Shown: piece after piece, positions 16,651-25,646 of the stretch
How the letters are laid out: each line of letters opens with the position of its first letter
How positions within the stretch are numbered: the first letter of the stretch is position 1
Assembly: GCF_025869345.1 (NCBI RefSeq)
Contig: NZ_JAOZVW010000004.1
Span: 26,128-90,127, forward strand
Direction of reading: 5' to 3'
Source: Sphingopyxis sp.
GTDB taxonomy: Bacteria; Pseudomonadota; Alphaproteobacteria; Sphingomonadales; Sphingomonadaceae
DNA length: 64,000 nucleotides
Made by a program: the position numbers and the translations under genes
The notes under the pieces: model-generated
Database searches by the model: none
What the model was told of the DNA's origin: nothing
Seen by the model: only the letters and a program-made list of their open reading frames with translations

Positions 16651-17931
16651 ATGAACACGCATGTCAGCCCCCGCCGCGGCAAGGCCCTGCTTCGCGCCGA
16701 CCGGGCGTTCAGCTCGGGGGGCGCGCTGGCGCGGCTGATGGCGCTGGCGCCGGCGCGCTTTTTTCATCGCCAGCTCGACCGGATCGACGCCGGGCTCGCG
16801 CACGGAACGCTCGAGGGGTATCTGCCCGACGGTAGCGTGCGTATCCTCGGCGGGCGCGGCAAGGGGCCGACCGCGGTCGTTCATCTCAAAAGCTGGACCG
16901 CGCTGGTGCGGCTGGCGCTGTCGGGGTCGGTCGGCTGGTATCGCGCCTGGGACATGGGGGAATGGGATTCGCCCGACCCGGTGCCCTTGTTCGACCTGTT
17001 CATGCGCAATGGCGAGGCGCTCGGCAATGCGGGGCGGTCGCGCGGGCCGTGGCGGTGGATGGCGCGCGCCGTCCATTTCCTCAATCGCAACAATCGCGCG
17101 GGCGCTCGCCGCAACATCCACGCCCATTACGACCTCGGCAATGATTTCTACCGGCTGTGGCTCGACAAGGGGATGAGCTATTCCAGCGCGCTTTTCGCCG
17201 ATCCGGGCCAGTCGCTCGAAGACGCGCAGGCGGCGAAGGTCGACGCGATCCTCGACCGGCTCGACCTTCGATCGGGCAGCCGGTTGCTGGAGATCGGCTG
17301 CGGCTGGGGGGCGCTCGCCGAGCGTGCGGTCGAACGTCACGACGTGATCTATACCGGCATCACCCTGTCTCCCGCGCAGGCCGAGGTCGCCGACCGGCGG
17401 CTGAACGCGATCGATCTGTCGGGCCGTTCGGCGATCGAGCTTTGCGATTATCGCGACGCCGTGGGTCCCTATGACGCGATCGCCAGCGTCGAGATGGTCG
17501 AGGCGGTGGGGCAGGCCTATTGGCCCGCCTATCTCGACGCGATTGCAGGGCTGCTGCGCCCCGGCGGGCGCGCTGCGATCCAGTATATCCTGATCAGCGA
17601 CGCGCTGTTCGAGCGTTATGCGGCGAGTACGGACTTCATCCAGGCCTATATCTTTCCGGGCGGCTGCCTGATGTCCGAGAGCCGTTTTCGCGCGCTCGCT
17701 GAGGAGCGGGGGCTTGCGTGGCGCGACGTCCGCCGCTTCGGCGCCGACTATGCCGAGACGCTGCGCCAGTGGCGCGAGCGCTTCGACGCGGCGGTCGCGG
17801 ACGGGCGGCTCCCCGCGGGCTTCGACGAGCGCTTCGTGCGGCTCTGGCGCTATTATCTGCAATATTGCGAAGGGGGCTTTCGCGGCGGCGGCATCGACGT
17901 CGCGCAGGTCACTTTGGAAAAAACAGCCTGA
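16651..17931 (+). CDS. cfa: Cyclopropane-fatty-acid-phospholipid synthase
   Basis: About 426 residues. An N-terminal lipid-binding region is followed by a SAM-dependent methyltransferase core: HYDLGNDFYRLWLDKGMSYS, LLEIGCGWGALAERA, GITLSPAQ, DAIASVEMVEAVG, and FIQAYIFPGGCL. These match CFA synthase, which adds a methylene bridge across unsaturated acyl chains of membrane phospholipids. ATG 16651 has AAAGGCG upstream. The stop is 14 nt from the next start, so the serine hydrolase may be co-transcribed. Confidence 0.94.
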   Translation: MNTHVSPRRGKALLRADRAFSSGGALARLMALAPARFFHRQLDRIDAGLAHGTLEGYLPDGSVRILGGRGKGPTAVVHLKSWTALVRLALSGSVGWYRAWDMGEWDSPDPVPLFDLFMRNGEALGNAGRSRGPWRWMARAVHFLNRNNRAGARRNIHAHYDLGNDFYRLWLDKGMSYSSALFADPGQSLEDAQAAKVDAILDRLDLRSGSRLLEIGCGWGALAERAVERHDVIYTGITLSPAQAEVADRRLNAIDLSGRSAIELCDYRDAVGPYDAIASVEMVEAVGQAYWPAYLDAIAGLLRPGGRAAIQYILISDALFERYAASTDFIQAYIFPGGCLMSESRFRALAEERGLAWRDVRRFGADYAETLRQWRERFDAAVADGRLPAGFDERFVRLWRYYLQYCEGGFRGGGIDVAQVTLEKTA

Positions 17932-17945
17932 AAACGGGGGAGAGG

Positions 17946-19133
17946 ATGATGCGAAGATTTTGGGCGGCCGTGCTGCTGGGCACGGCGACGGCGGCATTGA
18001 CCGCCCCCGCGACGGCGCAGACCGCCGACACCATTTCCCAGAAACTGCCGGAGGATTTGAACGTGCTGTTTTGGAGCCAGGATCAGCGTGACGCCGCTTT
18101 CCGCACGATGGAGACGGTCCCCAAGGTGGTCGTCCACACGATTAAGGCGGGCGGCCCCGTCTATCCGCTGCCCGAGGGTAAGCCGATCGACCTCGGCCTC
18201 GATGTAGACGCGCATATGGCGCAGCAGCGCAACGCGGGGCTGATCATCGTCCAGGACGGTAAGATCCGGCTGGAGAAATATGCGCTCGGCTATGGCGCCG
18301 CGGGCCGCTGGACGAGCTTTTCGGTCGCCAAGAGCTTCACCTCGACGCTCGTCGGCGCGGCGGTGAAGGACGGTTATATCAAGAGCCTCGACGACAAGGT
18401 GACCGTCTATATCCCCGGCCTGCGCGGTTCGGCCTATGACGATGTCAGCGTGCGGCAGCTGCTGACGATGACCTCGGGCGTCAAATGGAACGAGGATTAT
18501 ACCGACCCCAAGTCCGACGTCGCGCAGTTCAACCTGCAAAAGCCGGTCGCGGGCGAGGACATCACCGTCAGCTATATGAAGACGCTGCCGCGCGAGGCGC
18601 CTGCGGGGTCGAAATGGGTCTACAAGACCGGCGAGACGAATTTGATCGGGGTGCTGGTGTCGAGCGCGACCGGCAAGACGCTGTCCGACTATCTGTCCGA
18701 AAAGGTGTGGAAGCCCTTCGGGATGGAGCAGGACGCGGTGTGGATGCTCGGGCCGACGGGGCATGAGATCAGCGGCTGCTGCATCTCGGCGAGCCTGCGC
18801 GACTATGCGCGTCTCGGCGAATTCATCCTGAACGGCGGCGTCGCGGGCGGGCAGAAGGTGCTGCCCGACGACTGGCTCCCCGCGGCAACCACCAAGCAGG
18901 CCGACATCGACTTGCCGGGGCGCGGCTATGGCTATCAATGGTGGACGAACGACGACGGCAGCTTCGCCGCGCAGGGCATTTTCGGTCAGGGCATCTTCAT
19001 CGACCCGAAGCGGGGGCTGGTGATCGCCTCGAACGGCAACTGGCCGACCGCCACCGATCCCGAAGGCGTCGGCAAGGCGCGCGAGGCCTTTTACAAGGCG
19101 GTGCAGGCCGCGGTGGATCGGGAAGCGAAATAA
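17946..19133 (+). CDS. Secreted serine hydrolase, class C beta-lactamase fold
   Basis: About 395 residues. An N-terminal signal peptide ends near TAPATAQ. The SxxK catalytic motif is FSVAKSFT, and the beta-lactamase/transpeptidase fold is supported by VRQLLTMTSGVKW, the YKTGETNLIG segment (YxN-like region) and a C-terminal GRGYGYQWW/FGQGIFIDP block. Family members include esterases, D-aminopeptidases and penicillin-binding proteins; activity cannot be assigned. GGGGGAGAGG precedes the double ATG at 17946/17949. It lies 14 bp after cfa. Confidence 0.9.
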   Translation: MMRRFWAAVLLGTATAALTAPATAQTADTISQKLPEDLNVLFWSQDQRDAAFRTMETVPKVVVHTIKAGGPVYPLPEGKPIDLGLDVDAHMAQQRNAGLIIVQDGKIRLEKYALGYGAAGRWTSFSVAKSFTSTLVGAAVKDGYIKSLDDKVTVYIPGLRGSAYDDVSVRQLLTMTSGVKWNEDYTDPKSDVAQFNLQKPVAGEDITVSYMKTLPREAPAGSKWVYKTGETNLIGVLVSSATGKTLSDYLSEKVWKPFGMEQDAVWMLGPTGHEISGCCISASLRDYARLGEFILNGGVAGGQKVLPDDWLPAATTKQADIDLPGRGYGYQWWTNDDGSFAAQGIFGQGIFIDPKRGLVIASNGNWPTATDPEGVGKAREAFYKAVQAAVDREAK

Positions 19134-19137
19134 AACC

Positions 19138-19213
19138 CGTCGCCCCGCGAAGGCGGGGCCGCGGGCCGCTTTGCGCTACGCCGATAGCGGCCCCCGCCTT
19201 CGCGGGGGCGACG
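19138..19213. repeat. Palindromic intergenic repeat, family A copy 1
   Basis: Two inverted arms, each with the core CCCCGCGAAGGCGGGG (right arm with one more C/G pair), flanked by matching CGTCG and CCGC segments, separated by about 25 bp. It sits between convergent genes just after the serine hydrolase stop and may also act as a strong hairpin. Related copies are at 25471-25580, 46035-46120 and 58464-58555. Confidence 0.85.
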
Positions 19214-19214
19214 A

Positions 19215-19598
19215 TCAGGCGGCCGTGCCCGCAGCCCGCTGCGCGGCCCAGGCCGCAACCAGCGGAACGAGCACGCCCAGCGCCATGATCCACCAGCTGT
19301 CCGAAAAATCGGCGGCGCTGTAGAGCGCCGCGCCGATCACCGCGCCCGCGACGACCCAGCCCGGACCGTTGCCGCCCGAAACGCGCATCGCGAGCCACGC
19401 GCCGCCGAAGGTGCCGACGAACCACCCCACGATCAGCGCGATCGTCGAGCCCAGCGGGATCAGGATTTCGCCGGTGTCGACGTCATATTCGGCGGGGGCG
19501 ACCTCGCTGCCCGCATATTGCGACAGCCAGAGCAGGGCGAAGGCGAGGAGAATACCGACCAGAGCGGCGATCACCGATCGCAGGATGCTGCTTTTCAT
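19215..19598 (-). CDS. Small membrane protein of unknown function
   Basis: A 127-residue protein with four probable transmembrane helices (SVIAALVGILLAFALLWL; TIALIVGWFVGTFGGAWLAM; WVVAGAVIGAALYSAADF; WWIMALGVLVPLVAAWAAQ) and an extramembrane loop EVAPAEYDVDTGEILIP between the first two. I do not recognise the family. ATG 19598 is chosen because the first helix follows at once and GGGA lies ahead; an upstream in-frame start (19643) would add 15 unremarkable residues. Confidence 0.7.
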   Translation of the reverse strand: MKSSILRSVIAALVGILLAFALLWLSQYAGSEVAPAEYDVDTGEILIPLGSTIALIVGWFVGTFGGAWLAMRVSGGNGPGWVVAGAVIGAALYSAADFSDSWWIMALGVLVPLVAAWAAQRAAGTAA

Positions 19599-19661
19599 TC
19601 CCAAAACCTTTGCCCCAACTCCAAACCTGCCCGCATTTGGCACAGAGTTGCAAAGAACGGG

Positions 19662-20396
19662 TTAAGCGTCCAGCATCACTTTGGGCAGCGCGTGAAAGGC
19701 GGTGCTGTCGAACCCCTCGACCATCATCGCGGCGACGAATTCGCCGACCGCCGCAGGGTCCTTGATGCTGTGCGGATCTTCGCCGGGATAGGCGCGCGCG
19801 CGCATCTGGGTGCGGGTGCCGCCGGGATCGAGGATTGCGGTGCGGACGCCCGAGATATTGCGCATCTCGGCGCCATAGCTGGTCACCAGCGCTTCGAGCG
19901 CGGCCTTCGACGCGGCATAGGCGCCCCAATAGGCGCGCGGGTTGCGCGCGACGCCGCTCGACAGCGCGAGCAGGCGGCCGCTCGCCGCGCGGCGGAGAAG
20001 CGGGTCGAAATTGGCGATCAGCGCCTGCTGCGCGACCAGGTTGAGCGTCAGCAGGCGGTTGAATTCCTTGCCGTCGATCGCCGCGACCGGGGTCAGCGTG
20101 CCGAGCATCGCGGCGTTCAGAGCCAGCATGTCGAGCTTTTTCCAGCGCTCGGCCATGGCGCTGGCGAGGCGGGCGATGCTGTCGCCGTCGGTGAGGTCGA
20201 GCGGCGCGATCGTCGCGCTGCCGCCGGCGTTGTGGATGCGGTCCTCAAGCTCCTCGAGCCCGCCCGCGGTGCGTGCGGTGATCACGACATGCGCGCCGCG
20301 CGCTGCGAGCGCTTCCGCGATCGCTTCGCCAATGCCGCGGCTCGCCCCGGTGACGAGCGCGACCTGGCCCGCCAGTTCTTCAGATTTCATGCTCAT
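19662..20396 (-). CDS. SDR-family oxidoreductase
   Basis: A 244-residue classical short-chain dehydrogenase. The NAD(P)-binding motif is TGASRGIGEAIAEAL (TGxxxGIG), NAAMLG stands where NNAG usually lies, and the catalytic Ser/Tyr/Lys are seen in LALSSGV and YWGAYAASKAALE (YxxxK). The Arg after the first Asp-like position (TARTAGG) suggests NADP. The substrate is unknown. The gene begins 4 bp after the purF stop (start ATG 20396, or 20390 two codons in) and is probably co-transcribed with purF. Confidence 0.9.
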   Translation of the reverse strand: MSMKSEELAGQVALVTGASRGIGEAIAEALAARGAHVVITARTAGGLEELEDRIHNAGGSATIAPLDLTDGDSIARLASAMAERWKKLDMLALNAAMLGTLTPVAAIDGKEFNRLLTLNLVAQQALIANFDPLLRRAASGRLLALSSGVARNPRAYWGAYAASKAALEALVTSYGAEMRNISGVRTAILDPGGTRTQMRARAYPGEDPHSIKDPAAVGEFVAAMMVEGFDSTAFHALPKVMLDA

Positions 20397-20400
20397 GTCG

Positions 20401-21858
20401 TCAGACAACCCGCTCGGCAAGCAGCGAAAACTGATCGTCGATGCTGTTTTCGTCGAAATCGGTCAGCGTCGTCGGATAGTCGCCGGTGAAGCAGGCGTCG
20501 CAATATTGCGGGGCGTCGTCGGCGCGCTTCGCTTCGCCGAGCGCGCGATAGAGGCCGTCGATGGTCAGGAAGGACAGGCTGTCGGCGTTGATGAAGTTCG
20601 CCATCTGTCCGACCGTCATCTGCGCCGCGAGCAGTTTCGCGCGCTCGGGCGTGTCGACGCCGTAGAAGCAGCTATGCTGGGTCGGCGGGCTGGCGATGCG
20701 CATATGCACCTCGGCCGCGCCGGCATCGCGCATCATCTGCACGATCTTGAGGCTGGTCGTGCCGCGTACGATCGAATCGTCGATCAGCACGATGCGCTTG
20801 CCCGCGATCAGCGCGCGGTTGGCGTTGTGCTTGAGCTTGACGCCGAGATGGCGGACCTTGTCGCCGGGCTGGATGAAGGTGCGGCCGACATAGTGCGAGC
20901 GGATGATGCCGAGCTCGAAGGGAATGCCCGATTCCTGCGCATAGCCGATCGCCGCGGGGGTGCCCGAATCGGGGACCGGGATGACGAGGTCGGCATCGAC
21001 CGGATTTTCGCGCGCCAGTTCGGCGCCGATCGCCTTGCGCACCGAATAGACGCTCGTCCCGTCGACGATCGAATCGGGGCGCGAGAAATAGACATATTCG
21101 AAGATGCACGGGCGCGCCGCGCGCTCGGCGAAGGGATGGTGCGATGTCAGTTCGCCGTCGCGGATGATCACCAGTTCGCCGGGCTCGACCGACCGCACGA
21201 ACTCGGCCCCGACGACGTCGAGCGCCACCGTCTCGGACGCGAGGATATAGGCGTCGCCCAGCTTGCCGAGAACAAGCGGGCGAATGCCGAGCGGGTCGCG
21301 GCACCCGATCATTCCCTCGGCGGTCAGGCAGATCAGTGAATAGGCGCCTTCGACCTGTTTCAGCGCGTCGATGAAGCGGTCGAGCAGGGTGCGGTAGTTG
21401 GAGGTCGCGACGAGGTGGATGATCACCTCGGTATCGCTGGTAGACTGGAAGATCGAGCCGCGGCGGACGAGGATCTTGCGCAGCGCCGTCGCGTTCGAGA
21501 TATTGCCGTTGTGCGCGACCGCGAAGCCGCCGGTCGCCAGGTCGGCGAACAGGGGCTGGACGTTGCGCAGCGCGGTTTCGCCTGTCGTCGAATAGCGGAC
21601 ATGGCCGATCGACGAGGCGCCCGCGAGCTGGCGCATGATGTCGTCGCGGTCGAAATTCCCCGCGACGTGCCCCATCGCGCGGTGCGTGTGGAACTCCTTG
21701 CCGTCGAAAGCGGTGATCCCCGCGGCTTCCTGCCCGCGGTGCTGTAGGGCGTGCAGCCCGAGCGCGACCACGGCGGCGGCGCTTTCGGCGCCATGGATAC
21801 CAAAGACGCCACACTCCTCGCGGAGTTTGTCGTCATCGAAAGGATGCGTCGTCAGCAT
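20401..21858 (-). CDS. purF: Amidophosphoribosyltransferase
   Basis: A 485-residue enzyme for the first committed step of purine synthesis (PRPP + glutamine to phosphoribosylamine). A 15-residue propeptide ends before Cys16 (REECGVFGIHG), the glutaminase nucleophile exposed by self-cleavage. HALQHRGQEAAGI and the PRPP motif IVLIDDSIVRGTTS are typical. Cysteines in ARPCIFEYVYF, QHSCFYGVD and YCDACFTGDYP correspond to the 4Fe-4S ligands of the Bacillus-type enzyme, so this is the iron-sulfur form. Four base pairs separate it from the downstream SDR gene. Confidence 0.97.
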   Translation of the reverse strand: MLTTHPFDDDKLREECGVFGIHGAESAAAVVALGLHALQHRGQEAAGITAFDGKEFHTHRAMGHVAGNFDRDDIMRQLAGASSIGHVRYSTTGETALRNVQPLFADLATGGFAVAHNGNISNATALRKILVRRGSIFQSTSDTEVIIHLVATSNYRTLLDRFIDALKQVEGAYSLICLTAEGMIGCRDPLGIRPLVLGKLGDAYILASETVALDVVGAEFVRSVEPGELVIIRDGELTSHHPFAERAARPCIFEYVYFSRPDSIVDGTSVYSVRKAIGAELARENPVDADLVIPVPDSGTPAAIGYAQESGIPFELGIIRSHYVGRTFIQPGDKVRHLGVKLKHNANRALIAGKRIVLIDDSIVRGTTSLKIVQMMRDAGAAEVHMRIASPPTQHSCFYGVDTPERAKLLAAQMTVGQMANFINADSLSFLTIDGLYRALGEAKRADDAPQYCDACFTGDYPTTLTDFDENSIDDQFSLLAERVV

Positions 21859-22160
21859 GTCGATCCAGGGGCAGGGGGCGGTGACTGCCGCGCATATAGG
21901 AGCGGTTGTTCCAAATGTCGCCCCCCATCTTCACACTATTGTCATCGAACGCCGCCGCCGGTGGCAACGCCAGTTGGTTTTGGAAGAATCCATTGTCCTT
22001 TTTTCGTCACCCCGGACTTGATCCGGGGTCCCGCTTGTCGACGTCGCGGAGCGGGACTCCGGATCAAGTCCGGGGTGACGGGAAGAGATGGAAAAGCAGT
22101 GCCGCCTTCATCGCTGCGGTGGGGTGACAGCGGCCCCGGTCCTGCTCTAAAGCGCTGCAC
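21859..22160. other. Divergent intergenic region, purF / hisI
   Basis: About 300 bp between the divergent purF and hisI starts. It holds the family B palindrome at 22005-22080 and a T-run (CCTTTTTTCG, 21997-22006) before it. I could not pick out a convincing promoter pair for either gene. Confidence 0.5.
22005..22080. repeat. Palindromic intergenic repeat, family B
   Basis: Inverted arms of 31 bp (22005-22035 and 22050-22080) with one mismatch and a 14-bp loop. Each arm contains CCCCGGACTTGATCCGGGGT or its near complement, itself a small palindrome. A related core is built into the chimeric repeat at 35022-35114. Confidence 0.88.
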
Positions 22161-22535
22161 ATGGACCCGACCAGCGATGAAACCGACCGCTTCCTGCCGC
22201 GCTTCGACGCCGCGGGCCTCGTCACCGCGATCGTCACCGATGCGGAGACCGGCACGCTGCTGATGGTCGCGCATATGAACGCCGATGCGATCCGGCTGAC
22301 GCAGCAGACCGGCGCGGCGCATTTCTGGTCGCGCTCGCGCCGCTCGCTGTGGCGCAAGGGCGAGACGTCGGGCAATGAACTGACGCTCGTCGAGATGCGC
22401 GTCGATTGCGACCAGGACGCGCTGCTGCTGCGCGTCCGGCCGGCGGGGCCAGCGTGCCACACCGGGCGCCGCTCGTGCTTCTATCGCCGGGTCGAGAACG
22501 ATGGATCGCTGACGTTCCTGGGCGACGATGCCTGA
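22161..22535 (+). CDS. hisI: Phosphoribosyl-AMP cyclohydrolase
   Basis: A 124-residue histidine biosynthesis enzyme opening the purine ring of phosphoribosyl-AMP. Conserved blocks: [34 protein letters not shown], the metal site [10 protein letters not shown] and [13 protein letters not shown] with the zinc-binding Cys residues. Length is typical for the monofunctional HisI. The downstream lipoprotein gene overlaps its end by 8 bp. Confidence 0.96.
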   Translation: MDPTSDETDRFLPRFDAAGLVTAIVTDAETGTLLMVAHMNADAIRLTQQTGAAHFWSRSRRSLWRKGETSGNELTLVEMRVDCDQDALLLRVRPAGPACHTGRRSCFYRRVENDGSLTFLGDDA

Positions 22536-23067
22536 TCGCGGCGCTCTCTGGTTGATCCTGCCGCTTCTGCTCGCCGGCTGCGACCGGGGGGCGCCCGATC
22601 GCGCGGGCAGCGAAATCGACGCGGGCAATCCGCTCGAAATCGCGGCGCGCGAGCGCGGGGTCGTTCGCCCCGACACGGCGACGCCCACCGGCGTGTTCGA
22701 GCGGAGCCATGAGCTGGGGCGCGACGCGATGTGCGCGGTCCCCGATGGGGCAGGGCGCTGGCGCTTCGCGGTCACCGCGGCGTTCGGCCCCGGCCTGCGC
22801 TGCACCGCGCGCGGCACGATGACGAGCGAGCGCGACGGCTGGCGGATGCGCTTCGCCGGTGTCGAGGGCTGCGACATGTTGGTGCGCGAGGAGGAGGACG
22901 AGCTTCGCCTGCCCGGAAAGCTGCCGTCGCAATGCGACAGCCTGTGCCCCGCGCGCGCGTCGCTCGCCGGGCTCGACCTGCCGCGCGCGAGCTGGTCCGA
23001 AGAGGATGCGAAACGCTTGCGTATCAGCGACGGGCGCGGCAATATCATCGGGCTTTGCGGGGATTGA
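22528..23067 (+). CDS. Hypothetical lipoprotein
   Basis: A 179-residue protein with a short lipoprotein signal ([12 protein letters not shown], lipobox LAGC at about residues 15-18). The mature part has six further Cys residues (for example [37 protein letters not shown]), which could form disulfides in the periplasm. No family recognised. It overlaps hisI by 8 bp, so expression is probably coupled. Confidence 0.75.
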   Translation: MPDRGALWLILPLLLAGCDRGAPDRAGSEIDAGNPLEIAARERGVVRPDTATPTGVFERSHELGRDAMCAVPDGAGRWRFAVTAAFGPGLRCTARGTMTSERDGWRMRFAGVEGCDMLVREEEDELRLPGKLPSQCDSLCPARASLAGLDLPRASWSEEDAKRLRISDGRGNIIGLCGD

Positions 23068-23097
23068 TGTTGCAGGCTCCCCACCGCTCGGCCAGCC

Positions 23098-23126
23098 TTG
23101 ACGTTCACGTCAACGGAAACTATCCT
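23098..23126 (+). promoter_or_regulatory. Candidate promoter with MerR-type palindrome
   Basis: TTGACGTTCACGTCAA (23098-23113) is a perfect 7-bp inverted repeat around a 2-bp centre and overlaps a consensus-like -35 (TTGACG). TATCCT at 23121-23126 lies 17 bp further and fits a -10. The ATG of the MerR gene at 23133 is where transcription would begin. The architecture suggests autoregulation by the MerR protein. Confidence 0.6.
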
Positions 23127-23132
23127 CGCCGC

Positions 23133-23564
23133 ATGACCGAAGAATACGGCCACGCCCATATCGATACGCCCGATCACCTCGGCCGCGACCAGTTCAGTAT
23201 CACCGATCTGTCGACCGAATTCGGTGTCACCGCGCGCGCTCTGCGCTTTTACGAGGACGAAGGGCTGATCAGCCCTTCGCGCCGCGGCTTGTCGCGCATC
23301 TATTCGAAGCGCGACCGCGCGCGGCTCGCCTGGATATTGCGCGCGAAGCGCACCGGCTTCAGCCTGGCCGACATTCGCGAGATGATTGATCTCTACGACG
23401 TCGGCGACGGGCGCAAGACCCAGCGCCAGGTGACGATCGAAAAATGCGAGCAGCGCATTGCGCTGTTGCAGCGCCAGCGCGACGATATCGATAGTGCCGT
23501 CGATGAACTGACACGGTTCATCGATACGGTCAAAAAGGTCGAGGCGGGCCGAAAAGTGCGCTGA
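23133..23564 (+). CDS. MerR-family regulator (LiuR-like)
   Basis: A 143-residue regulator. The winged helix-turn-helix (about residues 20-90) reads FSITDLSTEFGVTARALRFY, EDEGLISPSRRG, IYSKRDRARLAWILRAKRTG, FSLADIREMIDLYD; a C-terminal coiled coil (EKCEQRIALLQRQRDDIDSA) mediates dimerisation. There are no metal-binding cysteines in the usual places, in line with the branch that controls fatty- or branched-chain acyl-CoA catabolism (LiuR/PsrA-like). It lies just upstream of an acyl-CoA dehydrogenase and near mcc and isovaleryl-CoA dehydrogenase genes, which are plausible targets. No Shine-Dalgarno is visible at a proper distance, so a leaderless transcript is possible. Confidence 0.88.
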   Translation: MTEEYGHAHIDTPDHLGRDQFSITDLSTEFGVTARALRFYEDEGLISPSRRGLSRIYSKRDRARLAWILRAKRTGFSLADIREMIDLYDVGDGRKTQRQVTIEKCEQRIALLQRQRDDIDSAVDELTRFIDTVKKVEAGRKVR

Positions 23565-23628
23565 GCTTCGGCTCCTGGCCTCCCCGGGCGAGATGTTTGC
23601 CAACCCGTGATTTTCAGAAAGACGAGTC

Positions 23629-25431
23629 ATGCCCGTTTACCGCGCCCCCGTTCAAGATACGCTGTTCCTGCTCAACGACGTGCTCGGCATCGATCGCTAT
23701 GCGGCCCTGCCGGGGTTCGCCAACGCATCGCCCGACATGGTCGAGGCGGTGCTGACCGAAGCGGCCAAATTCTGCGAGGAAGTGCTGTTCCCGATCAACT
23801 ATTCGGGCGATCAGCAGGGCTGCACCCGCCACGACGACGGATCGGTGACGACGCCCGACGGGTTCATGGAGGCCTATAAGGCCTATTGCGAGGCCGGCTG
23901 GACGCTGCTGACCCAGCCCGAGGAATTCGGCGGGCAGGGCCTGCCGCACGTCGTCGGCTTTCCGGTCGAGGAATATCGCATGGCCGCGAACCAGGCCTTC
24001 GCCATGTATCCGGGGCTGACGCAGGCCGCGGTCGCCGCGATCCTCGTCAAGGGGTCGGAGGAGCAGAAGGCGACCTATGCGCCGCGGATGATCTCCGGCG
24101 AATGGGGCGGGACGATGAACCTGACCGAGCCGCATTGCGGCACCGACCTCGGCCTCATCCGCACCCGCGCGGTGCCGAACGGCGACGGCAGCCACGCGAT
24201 CACCGGCACCAAGATCTTCATCTCGTCGGGCGAACACGACCTCACCGACAACATCATCCACCTCGTCCTCGCCAAGACCCCCGACGCGCCCGACAGCGTC
24301 AAGGGCATCTCGCTGTTCATCGTGCCCAAGTTCCTCGTGAACGAAGACGGGTCGCTCGGCGAGCGCAACACGCTGTCGTGCGGATCGATCGAGCACAAGA
24401 TGGGCATCCACGCCAACGCGACCTGCGTGATGAATTATGACGGCGCGAAAGGCTGGATGGTTGGCGAGGAGAATAAGGGCCTCGCCGCGATGTTCGTGAT
24501 GATGAACGCCGCGCGCCTCGGCGTCGGCATCCAGGGGCTGGGACAGGCCGACATCGCGTTCCAGAACGCGGTGCAATATGCGCAGGACCGCCGTCAGGGC
24601 CGCGCGCTCACCGGCCCCGCCGACCCGCAGGAAAAGGCCGATCCGTTGTTCGTCCACCCCGACGTGCGCCGGATGCTGATGGACGGCAAGGCGGTGGTCG
24701 AGGGGCTGCGTGCGCTCTGCCTGTGGGGCGCGCTGCAGGTCGATCTCGCCCATGCCGCCGAAAGCGAGGAGGAACGCCAGCAGGCCGACGACCTCGTCAG
24801 CCTTCTCACCCCCGTCATCAAGGGCTACGGCACCGACAAGGGGTTCGAGGTCGCGGTGAACGCGCAGCAGGTGTTTGGCGGCCACGGCTACATCGAGGAA
24901 CAGGGCATGAGCCAATATGTCCGCGATGCCCGCATCACCATGATCTACGAAGGCGCGAACGGGGTGCAGGCGATGGACCTCGTCGGGCGCAAGCTGGCGC
25001 AGAACGGCGGCCGTGCGATCCAGGCCCTCTTCGCGATCGTCGACGCCGAATGCGCCGCCGCGAAGGACAAGCCCGCCTTCGCCGATTTTGCGGGACGCCT
25101 CGAAAAGGCGAACGGCGAGCTCAAGGCCGCGACGATGTGGTTCATGGCGAACGGCATGGCCAACCCGAACAATGTCGGCGCGGGCGCGCATCATTATATG
25201 CACATCACCGGCATCGTCGCGCTCGGCCTGATGTGGCTCCGCATGGCTGAAGCGGCGCAGAAGGCGCTCGACGAAGGCCGCGGCAGCAAGGAGTTTCTCG
25301 AGGCGAAAATCGTCACCGCGCGCCACTTCGGCGAACGCTTCATCCCCGACGCCGGCGCGCTGCGCCGCAAGATCGAGGCGGGCAGCGAGGCGATGATGGC
25401 GCTGACCCCGGAGCAATTCTTCGGCGCTTGA
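23629..25431 (+). CDS. Acyl-CoA dehydrogenase with C-terminal extension
   Basis: A 600-residue FAD enzyme of the long bacterial type. The core includes MNLTEPHCGTDLG, ITGTKIFISSGEHD, the GIHANATCVM beta segment, MNAARLGVGIQGLG, QQVFGGHGYIEEQGMSQYVR and ARITMIYEGANGVQAMDLVG. A C-terminal acyl-CoA dehydrogenase_C-type helical domain of about 120 residues follows (FAIVDAECAAAKDKPAF onward). It catalyses alpha,beta-dehydrogenation of an acyl-CoA, passing electrons to ETF. Chain-length preference cannot be read. It follows the MerR gene by 64 bp on the same strand. Confidence 0.94.
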   Translation: MPVYRAPVQDTLFLLNDVLGIDRYAALPGFANASPDMVEAVLTEAAKFCEEVLFPINYSGDQQGCTRHDDGSVTTPDGFMEAYKAYCEAGWTLLTQPEEFGGQGLPHVVGFPVEEYRMAANQAFAMYPGLTQAAVAAILVKGSEEQKATYAPRMISGEWGGTMNLTEPHCGTDLGLIRTRAVPNGDGSHAITGTKIFISSGEHDLTDNIIHLVLAKTPDAPDSVKGISLFIVPKFLVNEDGSLGERNTLSCGSIEHKMGIHANATCVMNYDGAKGWMVGEENKGLAAMFVMMNAARLGVGIQGLGQADIAFQNAVQYAQDRRQGRALTGPADPQEKADPLFVHPDVRRMLMDGKAVVEGLRALCLWGALQVDLAHAAESEEERQQADDLVSLLTPVIKGYGTDKGFEVAVNAQQVFGGHGYIEEQGMSQYVRDARITMIYEGANGVQAMDLVGRKLAQNGGRAIQALFAIVDAECAAAKDKPAFADFAGRLEKANGELKAATMWFMANGMANPNNVGAGAHHYMHITGIVALGLMWLRMAEAAQKALDEGRGSKEFLEAKIVTARHFGERFIPDAGALRRKIEAGSEAMMALTPEQFFGA

Positions 25432-25470
25432 CGAAAAGAGGGGCGGAGATTCCGAGCGCCATCCTGCCTA

Positions 25471-25580
25471 CCTGTTCCCCCGCGAAGGCGGGGGGCCATC
25501 TCCTACGCTGTCGTTTTTAGCACCGCGCGCTGAATCTCGAGAGGGCTGGAGATGGGCCCCCGCCTTCGCGGGGGAACAGG
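25471..25580. repeat. Palindromic intergenic repeat, family A copy 2
   Basis: Inverted arms of 33 bp at 25471-25503 and 25548-25580 with one mismatch, each holding CCCCCGCGAAGGCGGGGG and extending to CCATCTCC. The 44-bp centre is unrelated to the other copies. Lies between the acyl-CoA dehydrogenase and the phospholipase D genes. Confidence 0.85.
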
Positions 25581-25646
25581 GTGGGCTCGGAACCGCAAAA
25601 ATGCCGAAAGCGCTTGCAACCATCGCCGCCACGGTGCGTGCTGGCG

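Noticed and set aside
21942-23630. A 562-codon minus-strand frame across hisI, the lipoprotein and the MerR gene.
   Set aside because: Low-complexity Arg/Ala-rich translation without motifs; three well-supported genes lie on the other strand.
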